This document shows, piece by piece, positions 1-11,035 of a DNA stretch of 64,000 nucleotides. Location of the stretch: assembly GCA_019633425.1 (NCBI GenBank), contig WSUB01000001.1:868001-932000 (forward strand), read 5' to 3'. The first letter of the stretch is position 1; each line of letters opens with the position of its first letter. The translations under genes and the position numbers were made by a program. Source of the DNA: Tulasnella sp. 424. Its lineage: Eukaryota > Basidiomycota > Agaricomycetes > Cantharellales > Tulasnellaceae. The notes beneath the pieces are model-generated. The model was not told the origin of the DNA, searched no databases, and worked only from the letters and a program-made list of their open reading frames with translations.

Positions 1-52
1 ATCTATGTCGTTATCTCTTGGATCCAGGGCACTGAATTTTCCGGGATTCTAG

Positions 53-1495
53 TGCATGATGCTCGGTACGCGCCAGACCTGCTGGATATCATCTTCAGCT
101 TTCTCGACATGAAATCGCTCAAGAATACCGCATGCGTGTGCCGAGTGTGGCACGACATAGCGGTAGACCGAATCTGGCAAGCCTTACCGGGTCTCTTGCC
201 TTTGATTACCCACTTCTGGCCCCCTTGGATCTACGCAAAGAATGGAATGGTACGTCGTGACCGGCTACCGTCCGAATAGCGAAGCTAACGATCAGTCCTA
301 GATGGGGCTTGATGACACAGAGGATCACGAACTCTGGTCTCGGTTCCGCGCTTACTCCCGTCGAGTCCGTAAATTGGACGGAGGTATAGGGATTGTTTCC
401 CAAGCGGTTCAAAATTACATGGCAAAACTCAAGGCGGCATTTTCTATCGAGAAGAACCTTGAGCCTCCACTTCCCTTAATTCGAGAAATTGTCTGGGAAG
501 CGGGCTCCCCCGAAGACACACTAGCGCTCAGGTACTTCGTCTCGCCAGACATGCACAAACTATCCCTCCGACCGGCGGGAGTTGGCGCAGATCTGATATC
601 ACAGCTCCTATCGCATCTCTCACTGCAAAATCTCCATCTCACCACTTTCAATCTCGATACGAAATGGATGGATTCAGAAGACAAGAAACTGGATGCCGCG
701 TTGGCCAGCTTTCTTGGCTCCCAGCCGGCACTGGAAGAGGTTTTATTCCCCAAATTCTACGTCCACCACTCCATGACAAATATTTTAGCCGAGCTTCACC
801 GACTCCATACATTCCATGGCATTCTCCGCTTTGATACGCCGCAAGAAGTAGAGAGTTTCATAGCCAACCTGGCTGGAGCGTGTCCAGGTCTACGTCACCT
901 TGTCCTATACATCACCGATGATTCCACGGACCAGGACGGCATTCGGTTTGAATCCATCAAACCCTTACTTTCCTGCAGATCCTTCGTGGAGTTCCAAATC
1001 CTCCACGGGAAGCCTCTGCAACTTCACTCCAACCAAATCCACGCTATAGGGCAAGCATGGCCGGAAATTGCAACTTTAAGCCTCTCCCCGAACGTGGTTA
1101 GGAGCGACGCTCCAGGCTTGCCGTTGTCGGAGCTACTACACTTCGGACCACTTTCATTTCCCCGCCTGGAGAGATTGGCCGTTTTTCTCGACCTCAATCT
1201 CGCTCACGCTCCAAATGTCAGGATGGCGCTATCGCAGCTCAAGACACTCTGCGTTGGAACAACACCCATAACGTCTGACACTAATTTGAAATCCCTCGCA
1301 CAACACCTGGCCACTATCTGTTCACCCACTATCAGACTATGTAACGCAAAAGAACTTGGTTTTCGCATCTTCGTCTTCGAGAAGGACGGACCGCATGATT
1401 TAACAGGTAGATGGAGAATCGTATCAGAGGAGATGGAGAAGAGAATCGTATCAGAGGAGATGGAGAAGCAAACGCGTCTTTTATGCAATGACTAA
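53..1495 (+). CDS. F-box protein, 5'-truncated
   Basis: Exons 53-249 and 302-1495, joined by a 52-nt phase-0 GT-AG intron. Translation opens inside an F-box (APDLLDIIFSFLDMKSL, then CVCRVWHDIAVDRIW), which recruits Skp1 in SCF ubiquitin ligases. The remaining ~400 residues are Leu-rich and look like the diverged LRR-type substrate-recognition region common in Agaricomycete F-box proteins. No in-frame ATG precedes the F-box: ttctag at 47-52 looks like a splice acceptor, so the first exon lies left of the window. The C-terminus carries an exact 27-bp in-frame duplication. The same broad family occurs at 41425-42661. The substrate cannot be inferred. Confidence 0.8.
1414..1467 (+). repeat. 27-bp perfect tandem duplication
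   Basis: Two identical 27-nt units, 1414-1440 and 1441-1467, inside the F-box gene. They duplicate nine residues (RIVSEEMEK) in frame just before the stop codon. Confidence 0.97.
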
Positions 1496-1661
1496 TGCGC
1501 CAGATGCAACCTATCGTAAACGTTTAGAATGTAATCATAGGTAGTTGTTCTTGTTGGTTGTGCTTCTGAGAACAACTCTCAAACGGTCTCTCCGCTGACA
1601 TTTCATGCACCTTCGTGTCTAGCTAGCCATGTGAATTGCTTGTCTGAGCCTTTTATACATC

Positions 1662-2380
1662 TCAGCGCCATTTCGGAGCATTGGGAAGGACGAGAGCTGC
1701 TGCGACGTTTCTGCCTTCTTCTGCTAGCAAATTGTATGTGGAGCACGCATTCCGCTGAAAGTGGATCAATGGTCACTTCAAAGGTTCTTAACCGAAGATC
1801 TAAGAGCTCACAGCATCCATGACATCCAAGGAAATCCCTATGGAGGAAAGGTATTGCCGGATCCCGGGCGGTGGTAACGTCGCCGAGGTACCCGTTCCCA
1901 ATAGCAAGATTTCTATGTCAACCCGCGATTCAGTGGAACGCTTATAAGATCGTCTAACCAGTGACACATACCTGGTTTGGGCACTACCGCTTCAAAGATT
2001 GCGAGCCTATCTTTTGACCAGCCATCCCATTTTCCATCCTTCAGGTCCGGGGCATCCCAAAGGAATACACGGCCGTTCAGAAAAATACACGACGACGGCA
2101 GGAGAAGGCCTAAAAGCATGGACATGTCAGCTTATCTTAATGAAGTGGTACTTGTGGGCCTACCATCCATAAGCTCGACTCCGTCGTCGGTAATTCTCTT
2201 GACCTGCACGGGTGGAGGTGGAGCATCTCGATCTTCAAGAATGTTGGTCAAACCAGCGGCCATTGGTCGTGTGGCATGAAAAGCCCGAAGTTGAGAAAAA
2301 GTAGCAGCATTCCTAAAGATTGGCTGATAGCTTCTGCCTTGCCTTAAGGTCGTCCTGAGTGCCAGAGAACGAAGAAGCAT
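1662..2380 (-). CDS. NDUFAF3: NDUFAF3-like mitochondrial complex I assembly factor (Mth938 domain)
   Basis: Minus-strand exons 2164-2380, 1972-2109, 1812-1912 and 1662-1754 encode 182 aa. An Arg-rich N-terminus (MLLRSLALRTTLRQGRSY) looks like a mitochondrial presequence. The mature part follows the DUF498/Mth938 pattern: a strand ending in CIFLNGRVFLWDAP, the PEILLLGTG loop, and the C-terminal DVMDARNACSTYNLLAEEG helix. In animals NDUFAF3 works with NDUFAF4 in early complex I assembly; the same role here is inferred from homology. Splicing is required, since the last two exons carry the most conserved motifs. The start codon is 93 bp from the HEI10 start on the other strand. Confidence 0.93.
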
Positions 2381-2473
2381 TTCGGAAGAGATCCTGCGAT
2401 GTGTAGAAAAGGCGGCTCACAAACCAACCGTGGAACCTAACAAACAACCACAACCTCAGCCCTCCTCCCAACC
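2381..2473. promoter_or_regulatory. Divergent promoter NDUFAF3 / HEI10
   Basis: Only 93 bp separate the two ATGs, so both promoters and 5' leaders must overlap here or lie within the neighbouring coding exons. No clear TATA box is visible. Confidence 0.6.
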
Positions 2474-4306
2474 ATGGATGCTGAACTACATTGTAACATT
2501 TTGAAATGCAGAAAATTGCTAACAGATAAGGCGGTGGTCACTACGTGCTCGCGTATGTCTGATTTGACCTCGTATGAGCATTCATTCTGACCTTCGAACT
2601 CCAGACATCTTCTGCCGTTCGTTCGCGTGTCCATTCGCTCGTTTTTAATGCCTCAGCTAACGTGACCACATCAGTTAACTGCGCTGAAAAGCATTTCGGG
2701 AGCTCGCGTCTTTGCCCAGCATGTGAAGTGAAGTTAACAGAGAAGTGGGTACCATGGTCCGATGTTCGTCAAACTTGAAGCACTAACGGTCCCCGCACCT
2801 TATGAAGCGATGACGTCGTGGTACAGAATTCGACGGCTGTTAGTTGAATCATAATATTCTGATAGCCTTGCTATTAGATATGCTCCTTGCAGCCGACGAA
2901 TGATTACAAAACGGTATCGGTTTGGTTCTCTCGGCCTTTCAAGATCCATCCTAACTTCGTGCTTAGTCCGTTTTGTCGGGCTTATCTCCCAGTTTGATCT
3001 TGGAGATATGCAGTAGGTTAGTGATTTGAGGCGTTTCTACCTGGAATCTCAAGCGGTATTCACTATTTCGGTACTAGAGCAATGTCGTTTTGGACGTATC
3101 AGGTCCACCAGGAGACGTAGGACTGAACCTGCTTCGAAGTTTAACCGCTATTGAACGTCGAATTCATAGTACATTTCAAGCCGCGCTCCTCAAGAATGCA
3201 AATGAGAAGAATGCTGCCTTTGCAAAGGATCTACAGAACGTCATCGCAGAAGCCAACTCTCAACTTAGCCTTCTGAATGACAAATGCTCGCGTATGTATG
3301 AAGCCATTTACAATCCACTTTTGGCTCGCCTTAATGTCGCCTTGCATTTTAGAGCTAGAACGGGACCTTGAGATAGAGCGGCGGAAAGCACGAGACAAGG
3401 ACGAAAGATTGAGGGAAAAGGATAAGGAATACCAAAAACTCAAGGTAGGTTTCACAGCTTTCCTTTTCCGCTCCTCTGCGTTGATTGAAAGCGACGAATC
3501 AGAACCAATACGATAGCTTGAAGCGCAAAGCCCTACTCGCACCTAACGGCGTTCCTCTCAACGCCAACGCTCTAGACGCAGAAAGCACTGAAGCAATGGA
3601 GAATCCAGCCATATCCCGAGTACGCGGGCTAGGAAGTGCTGCCCAGGGCATGGGGGGAGGGATGACAATGGGCGAGATAGCGCACGGTATGGATGCAAAT
3701 AGGGTGAGAGGGCGCTGCAAAAACTGGTATTAGAATGTCCTCATCATTTCATCCCCAGATTCAACGCACCCCTCTGCGTCCAGGCGCCGGTGGTATACCC
3801 AATCAACAAGCTGTTGGTCCATGGGTACAACAACCACAGCAACTTCACCAACCGCGGCCTCAACGACTAGTCCAAGGTCGACCCAACGCACCTGCCAATA
3901 TCGTCGATGACTTTGGTGGACGCAGGAGCCATGGTAGTGGGGGACGAACTCCTGGAAGCGATGAGATTCAGATCCTGGATGAAGTTGGTCCACCAATGAT
4001 TCAAATTCCCAACCAAGCCGCGCCCAGGCAAGCGCTGGCACGACATCCCCGGCAGATGAACGTACACGGTGCAGCCGGTTTCTTTGGTCAATCCTCAGGC
4101 ATGAATCCCCGAATTCAGCCTCAACAGCCGATGATCACCGGCATTCACGCTGCACCACCTTCAAGAAGGGTACAGTCCGCAGCTGGTGAGTGATCCGCAT
4201 CGGCTACAGGGTCTATGCCGGCTGATTATCGTTACCAACAGGCAATGCATCCTCTGTTCGCCGTTCTTCAGGAGGCTTCCGCCCGGCCTCATTCGTCCCG
4301 CACTGA
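2474..4306 (+). CDS. HEI10: HEI10/Zip3-type meiotic RING E3 ligase
   Basis: Twelve exons: 2474-2552, 2605-2616, 2675-2744, 2808-2838, 2893-2913, 2967-3016, 3078-3116, 3170-3291, 3353-3444, 3503-3703, 3759-4185, 4242-4306; 402 aa. The N-terminal RING has the HEI10 layout: Cys7, Cys12, then CSHIFCLNC at 25-33 and CPAC at 44-47. Next come NDYKTV/SVLSGLSP and the SFWTYQVHQE block typical of CCNB1IP1/HEI10, a charged coiled coil (about 100-175), and a disordered Pro/Gln-rich tail. In fungi and plants these ligases mark crossover sites on the synaptonemal complex, so meiotic expression is expected. Internal exons of 12, 21, 31 and 39 nt make the 5' part easy to miss in automated annotation. Confidence 0.93.
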
Positions 4307-4515
4307 GAAGGTCACAACTTTGTGAAATTGACTTCGTTGCTTCAGCAATGCATGATCGGCGTTGTATCACTCCTCCCTTTGTACTTCACTCCAGCTGGTT
4401 CTGCATCGGTAGATCCAGGACAGGATGTCGATCCTTGTATAGTTCCTAGCCCCCGGTCTTCATAGCCATTAATCGTTATTGAATAGTATTAAACAAACGT
4501 ATGCTGAGTATGTCA

Positions 4516-6828
4516 TCATTCTTCGTCAAGGTATAATTGCACGCATGCCAGCTCCAAAGCAGTGAATCCCCCTTCATCCTTGACTACAGGAACCGAGTGG
4601 CAGAGAATATCCCTCCACGCGTCGTGATCCCTGGCCTCGGCACGACCGGCGGCTTTGGGCCAATCACCAAGATTGGTAGATGGAATCCCAGCGTACATAA
4701 GCAGCACTCGCATCAGAGCGTCCGGCTCGGGAGCGACGCGAAGGGAGGAGAGCTGGCGATAGTCTTCGGCAGGTATCAACCTCATAGCGACGTATCGATT
4801 TCGTGCAATAGAAGGGCAGACTCGGCTATAAGAGTGTGGATTAGCGCTGGAGAGTGGGGCTCGGCTGAACATCTGAAAGACTCACCCAACAAAGTCTACC
4901 CAAATCGTTTTGGGAATTCCAGCACTTCCGAGCACATCTTCCAGGTAGTTCCGAACGTCTATTCCCCGGAGCAGCACCGAATTTTCATCATTAAGACACC
5001 GCGGTGGTTCTAGTAGATCAAGGTCTTGCGTCCTTTGAGGCATCCGAACGTTGAAAGTCGTCTGTTGCCTTTTGCGACCACGACGCAAGCCAAGGGCAGC
5101 TAATTGGTCTAGGATGAAGACGACAGGGCTTAAAGCAATGACGCAGATGATGTGCATAAGCAAAGAGGGCCAGCTATCGGTAACTGCCTGCTTCCGGAGA
5201 GCGGGAAGGTGTAAGGTTTGAGGTGAAGGGGCGTCGGCTTCGGCTGAGATAGACACAGGGGTGTTTGGGGCTTCAGTATTGGATTCTTCGGGGGGATGAC
5301 GTGCAGATAATATGACCGGTTTGCTCCTAGTAAGTCACGTTTAGTGTTTGCTAGATGGGGTTCTGGTTAATCCCGCTCACCGCGACTCCCAAGACAGCCG
5401 ATCAACCGTTCCGGGCAAGTTCGCTATTGTCAAGGAGCCATCTGGCCGTGAATCAACGTGCCACGTAATTTTGCTGCTGCTTGTTCTCTTGTCTATCGGT
5501 ACTTCGGGAGTGACTTCATCGAATCTCCATTGAGGACTCAGGGAGACGGATATTCGAACTTGATTGCTCCCATCCACCGACGAGCTTCCAGAGCTGCTTG
5601 ATTCGCGATGATACAGCCACACCTCCGAGTGAATCGTCGTACAATCCCATGACACTCCGAGGCGATCGCCATTTTCTAGAATGAGAACAACAATGAAAAC
5701 CGTGCAAAAGCAGCAGAAGTTGTGAAGACTAACCGACGTCAAGAGATGCTAGTGTCAACCGCTCAACATCTCCACGGCCGTATATACGACCAGCGTGTTC
5801 AAGACGGCATTTCGAAACCTGCAAGTTCCTTTGAGTCAGGATGCTTCTGAGTAGAAAGACGGAATGACGGACATCCAACTTGAACACATTGCACGCTGTC
5901 TCCAGAATCCTCAGAGCCCTCAAAGACCGTTTTGCGGATAGAGTGACCACCTCATTGTCTTCGTTGACTATGGTGAACGTGATTTTGCGATTCGTCTCGC
6001 CCTCCGCCACGCGCGTGTATGGCGGTGGTCGGGTCTCTATACTCTCCGGAGAGGAGCTTCGAGTGTTTGCGATGATCATGTCCGCTGACCGAGACCTCTG
6101 CGAGTTGGTGGCTATATCAGAGGCCTCGATGGGCGATGTCACGGTGAGAGAGCGGGACGCCGTTGGGTTTGGGCGGCGGACGAGGGATGATCCCGACGGT
6201 CCTGCTTGAGCCACAGATGTAACCCCGTGTCCTGGTTGAACGAGAAAGCGGAGCGAAGGTTAGATTCTTTTCGAGTTAAATGTATTTATTGTGTGAAAGT
6301 GGTACACGCATCCTCTTACCGGGCCAAGTCCTCAATCGTATACTTGGACTTGTTGAAGGCATGTACACTTGAGATGCAAATGAAGCTTGAGAGAAGGACG
6401 CTTGAGAGCCATCACTCGACGTTTCGTGATCTGATAGTAATATTGTATCAGCAAGCAGGAAAGCTGCAGTCTCCACAGTGGCTCACCAGGAGAGCGATCC
6501 ACTGGACGTGACAAGTTGACCTGTATCGACTCGGCCGTCCTCGCCACTCCTTCCCAAGAACTCTCTTCTATAGGAGTTGGACCAGAGATTCCTCCGCGCA
6601 GCGAGGGTTGGAGGAAATGCAGGTCGTGCTCTTCTCCAATGTTGAATTGCTGCCGTAGGACTTCAAGTGCGTGCTGGTGGGAAGTGCCAAGCCCATCCCG
6701 TCAATAATTTTCCTGGGATACATTGCACCGCTGGCACGTACATAGTAGGTGATCGACCTAGGCAATGATATCTTGCGCCTTCCAACGCGAAAAACGAGAG
6801 AGTTGGGCCTCGTGTCATTCATTGACAT
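4516..6828 (-). CDS. Unrecognised membrane protein with ubiquitin-like modules
   Basis: Minus-strand exons 6742-6828, 6487-6673, 6320-6430, 5734-6231, 5381-5675, 4886-5326 and 4516-4825 give 642 aa with all phases matching. An N-terminal module (residues ~8-52) and a second at ~210-300 share a pattern: short strands, then HALEVLRQQFNI versus RALRILETACNV and DLHFLQP versus SVFLLRS. The second module ends in GRGDVERLTLASLDVGENGD, close to the Rad60-SLD/ubiquitin C-terminal strand and loop. A Ser/Pro-rich linker lies between. One membrane segment (LLMHIICVIALSPVVFILDQ) lies near residue 450, followed by a globular tail. I do not recognise the family. The start is the first ATG in the open exon; an upstream exon is possible. 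Confidence 0.75.
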
Positions 6829-7644
6829 ATGTGCGTTGGTGGGAGCACAAAGAACTGGGTATCGTCCGACGTCAAGTCTCCTTTGACAAGTTGTCGATAG
6901 AAGTGTCGTTGAAGGAATGTGCAGACACTTCAATTGCTGAAAGTGTTAGGGAAGCTGGGCCACAGAGAAAAATCTTACGAGGTCGCGGTGATCGAGGGAA
7001 CAAAGAGGTAATGATTTACATCTCGACTGCTCAGGGTCCGCTCTGCTTTGCCTCGATGGTGGGCATCCTCCCTATGCCGCACCTCGCCACCCTCCAGACC
7101 GGTGCTTGCCTGCACGCGGTTATCAGCCAGCCTTCCCAGTAGAGAAATACCTCGCAAACCGCCTTTGGAGAATTTGTACCACGAGTGGCGATGTGAACGT
7201 CGAACAAGAACAAGCTTTTTCTTAAACGTGGGCCGACGGCCACCGCGAGCGAACCTCGTTGCAAATGAGACAGCGACAAAGCGAGAGGGGCTGTTGTGCT
7301 AAGGTTAGTGATCAATCGGAACTGCCATAGTGCATCGTGTGTTAAATGTCGTTACCATTTCCGTAACGGAAAACGAAAGGATAAGATGGGCGGTAAAACC
7401 TAATAGCTCTATTTGCAAATGCTAGTAAAGCGGAAACTACAGTGCAAAAAGGAAGGAAGAGAAAATTACATGACCTGATGCTACCGTACAGCCCATTCAG
7501 GCTGAGCGATAACGGAAGGGAAAAAAGTCTCATGGCCAGAGGGGTGTGGGTTCCAAATTACCCGAGGTCAACACCAAAGGTTTCTACAAGTCCTTTGAAC
7601 GAGGCAGGACGTACGCTCACTTTCCGTCTCAGCCGCTTGCTAGC
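6829..7644. other. Intergenic, no supported gene
   Basis: This stretch lies between the 5' end of the ubiquitin-like gene and the 3' end of RBM42. Short reading frames lack conserved motifs and coherent splice chains. It may hold the promoter or a leader exon of the minus-strand gene and the RBM42 3' UTR. Confidence 0.5.
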
Positions 7645-8509
7645 TTAGTACGGCTTGTGTCTCCTGTCCTTGTTCTGCTGAGCCAACTTCTTCGCCTTGT
7701 TGTGTCCGATCTCGACGGAGTGAACGCTAGACTCAGCTTTCTTGAGGCGAATCGGACGGTTCCCAACGTACTTTCCTGGAAAGGAATAAGGCGGCGAATC
7801 AGCTTTGCACGTAGCAATGTGAACGCGGAGGAACCAAGGACTTACCATCCATCTCCTTCCAAGCCTTCAAGAAGTCTTCAGGATCCGAGAATGCGACGAA
7901 ACCATACTTAGCCTGCACAAAAGGTCACCGTTAGCACCCCATCACAAGAGCACAGAGGGTGATGCCTGCAACCTTACCTTGGATGAAAGCTTGTCACGGA
8001 TCACCCTAGCTTTGGTGAAAGTCGGATACTTGCTGAACGCATTCGCCAAAACTTCGTCGGTAACATCGTTGCTTACATCGCCAACGAACAATCTGAACCA
8101 TGCTACAGAGAAGAAAGAGAAGGTTCATGTCAGTCAAAGTTATCCTTGGGTCAGGAGAAAGACGCCGATGCTACTCACAATCATCCCACTCCAAGAGCGT
8201 CTGGTCCTCCCACAGCTTTCCTCCACCCTTCCGAATGACAGTCTTTCTCTTTTGCCCCTTTGGCACAATAGTACCTGCTCCGCCAGTCTTGCCTACATTC
8301 GCACCAGGCACGTAGGCGCTCTGCTGAGCGGCTGCTCCAACATCGTATTCGTAGGCGTTGGCCACCACAGGTCGGGAAGGTCCTGCTCCAGATGGATACG
8401 CGGCGTAAGGATTTGATGAATATGGGTTTGAGGAAGATGAGGATGCGTAAGTGTTGTTTCCCGAGTACTGAGAGTAGTATGGGTTGGTGTACGGGTTGCT
8501 GTCGGCCAT
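7645..8509 (-). CDS. RBM42: RBM42-like RRM protein
   Basis: Exons 8179-8509, 7978-8102, 7846-7912 and 7645-7775 (minus) encode 217 aa. A Tyr/Ser/Asn-rich N-terminus precedes the RBM42 signature KTVIRKGGGKLWEDQTLLEW. A single C-terminal RRM follows, with RNP2-like LFVGDV and RNP1-like KYGFVAFS, the DPEDFLKAWKEMDGKYVGNRP segment and a basic tail. RBM42 homologues associate with the spliceosome and hnRNP K in animals; a general splicing or mRNA role is inferred. Three introns split the RRM. It diverges from RPL5 with 243 bp between start codons. Confidence 0.95.
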
Positions 8510-8752
8510 GGAATGTTCTTTCTTCTTGGTGAGGGTAAAGGGGTTGGTGGGTGGTGGTTGATGTCAGTCAAGGTCGGAAGCGGCTGGGAAACGATAGAGT
8601 GACAGGGAGTGACAGTAAAGCGTCACAAAGCGTCACACCCATCACATCACCCTTCGCACGGGCCTCTCAGATCAACGAAAAGAGTCGAATTGGGTTGTAA
8701 TTTAGACCTTGGTATCTCGCTCGCCGTTGTCCCCCTCGTCTTCAACGCCAAA
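8510..8752. promoter_or_regulatory. Divergent promoter RBM42 / RPL5
   Basis: A 243-bp spacer between the start codons of RBM42 and RPL5. It contains a near-direct repeat, gagtgacaggg/agtgacagt around 8596-8616, and two copies of cgtcacaaagcgtcacac-type sequence at about 8616-8638. These could be shared factor sites; that is inference only. Confidence 0.5.
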
Positions 8753-9963
8753 ATGGTATCGTCGACCCCTTGTTCGCCTGGATGAACCCCTGGCTGACTA
8801 TGGTGTCAAATGGTAGTATCACAAAGTCGTCAAGAACAAAGCCTACTTCTCTCGGTACCAGGTCAAGTACCGCCGACGACGTGAGGGCAAGACCGACTAC
8901 TACGCTCGAAAGCGCCTTGTCACTCAAGACAAGTCAAAATAGTGAGTATCCATCTCCCGTGTCTGGCGTGATATGGCCATTTTCACATCCTGACTCGCTT
9001 CTTTTACCAGCAACGCACCAAAATACCGCCTGGTCGTCCGCATCTCCAACAAGAACATCACCGCCCAGATCATCTACGCTCGCATTCAGGGCGACTTCGT
9101 TTTCTGCCAGGCCAATTCTCGCGAACTTCCACGGTATGGCATCAAGCACGGTTTGACGAACTGGACGGCAGGTAAAGACGACCTCGCAGCGAATGAGGGA
9201 ACCTCACGCTGAGCTCTGTAACCCCGTCTCTTTACTAGCATACGCAACCGGTCTCCTCGTCGCTCGTCGCGCTTTGGATAAAGTCGGTCTTGGTGACAAG
9301 TACGAGGGTCAGAAGGAACCCACTGGAGAGCTCGTCCTCACCGAAGCCCTCGAGGAGGAAGATGCCCGCCGACCATTCAAGTGCTACCTCGACGTCGGAC
9401 TTAAACGTACTACCACCGGCTCCCGTATCTTTGGTGCTATGAAGGGTGCAAGCGATGGTGGTCTCTTCATCCCTCATTCCGAGAAGCGTTTCCCTGGGTA
9501 TGACCCAGAAAACAAGTCTCTTGAAGCCGAAGTATTGAAGAAGTACATTTACGGCGGCCATGTTGCCGAGTATATGGAGAGCTTGGAGGAGGAAGACGAT
9601 GAGCGGTACGTCACTTGAACTGGGCGCGATTATTATTTTTTTCCGCCCTGCTAAACGTTGGACGGGGACTCTCCTCACAATAGCTTTAAGAAGCAATTCG
9701 CGGGTTACCTCGAAGACGAGATCGGTAGCGAAGACATCGAAGAATTGTACACCAACGCTTATGCCGCCATCCGGGAAGACCCAGTCTTCAAGCCCACCGA
9801 AAAGTCGCAAGATTGGAAAGAGGAGTCCCAAAAGCACCGAAGCACACGCCTCACCCACGAACAACGGCAAACACGTATCCAGGCAAAGATTACCGCGTTC
9901 AAGGAAGGTGCGGCTACCGAAGCAGCGGCTGCAGGGGATGACGATGATGAGGATGACGAGTAA
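8753..9963 (+). CDS. RPL5: 60S ribosomal protein L5 (uL18)
   Basis: Exons 8753-8755, 8817-8941, 9011-9171, 9239-9605 and 9684-9963 give 311 aa. The first coding exon is the ATG alone. Family blocks run in order: [71 protein letters not shown], and [15 protein letters not shown]5 binds 5S rRNA with RPL11 and enters the 60S central protuberance. The C-terminus ends in an acidic Asp/Glu run after an Ala-rich stretch, which is longer than in animals. Early introns in a short gene are usual for fungal ribosomal proteins. Confidence 0.97.
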
Positions 9964-11035
9964 AGGAAGATCCGGGCGGGGCGCTTTCTTTTTCGTTTTG
10001 CCTTTTTCTTTTCCCTTGTACGTCTTTCCTTCCCGGATCTACGATTATGTATTTTGTCAAATCCATGTCCATGCTGTATTCACCGCCGGCCTACGTCACC
10101 CTCCCTCAAATGCCATGCAGTCTAATTCGTCTGGTGGCATCCCCGTTTTACGCGGGCGAAAAGGGATCGACCGAGGGGCGGAGTCTGGATGCGATCGGAG
10201 TCTAGAATGTGGCGCCTCTCGTCCTGCCCCGTTTGCTAAGCGTGCCGTCCTGGGATCACTTCCCTCCCAGCTCGCTTGTGAATTGTCTGCCCACTTCGCC
10301 GTCCCACAGTTCGATCCTTGATCGAATTTCGCCTGTCAGAAAAAGGGAACACATGACGAGTCCCTTCGCGCTTGTCTTGTCGGTCGGAACTTGTACACGG
10401 GCGAGTCCATACACGTTTGCTTGAGCGGGATTTTCGCATTCACACAGAGAAAATAATTGGGGCACACTCGTTTTTCGATTTTCACAAAGACGTAACAGGA
10501 CGTCGTGGACGTTCAATTCGTACTAGGACTGAATGGGCTAAACTAATACATCGTGCAGAGCAGTAAAACACCCGTCGCCGGATGACCATAAGTCATAGGA
10601 CAAGGGGCCGCGGACATCAACGAGCCGTGAAAAAAAGTAAACAAGGCGTAAGAGGATGAATGGGCTTTTTCTGGTTTTTTTGTGGTTAACGAGACAGGAT
10701 TTGTGGGTTTGTGTGAGTTGAGGAATACAGCAGGAGAGCAAAAATAGAGAGAAAGGAGAAAAGACAATGCCAAGATGCGATGAGGTTGAGAGTATAGTGA
10801 GGCGGGGGGTAAAATAACAAAAGCAGAGAAAGAGTCCTAGGAAGCTTGAAGTGGTGGTGTTGGGGGGGGGGGGGGTAAGGTGGTGATGATGGTGAATGCA
10901 AGTAAGGTTCAGTCCGCGAGTCGAATAATCATACAGATAACAATAGCCGAGGCAAGAGGCGATGGGCGAGAGAGGAGCAGAGCCGAGAGAGAGAGAGAAT
11001 GCGAGAGAGAGATTGAGAGCCATGACGCGCGACAT
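9964..11035. other. Convergent intergenic region, low complexity
   Basis: Holds the 3' ends of RPL5 and the DUF6699 gene. No coding signal is supported. It contains a 14-nt G run (10862-10875) and a GA-rich purine tract (about 10969-11021). Confidence 0.6.
10862..11021. repeat. Poly-G and GA purine tracts
   Basis: Fourteen consecutive G at 10862-10875, then GAGA-rich sequence from about 10969 to 11021. The complement is CT-rich and lies just downstream of the DUF6699 stop on the minus strand. Confidence 0.9.

Noticed and set aside
9235..9870. 211-codon open frame antisense to RPL5
   Set aside because: It mirrors highly conserved RPL5 exons, crosses an RPL5 intron and has no ATG-based or family support; it is a shadow frame.
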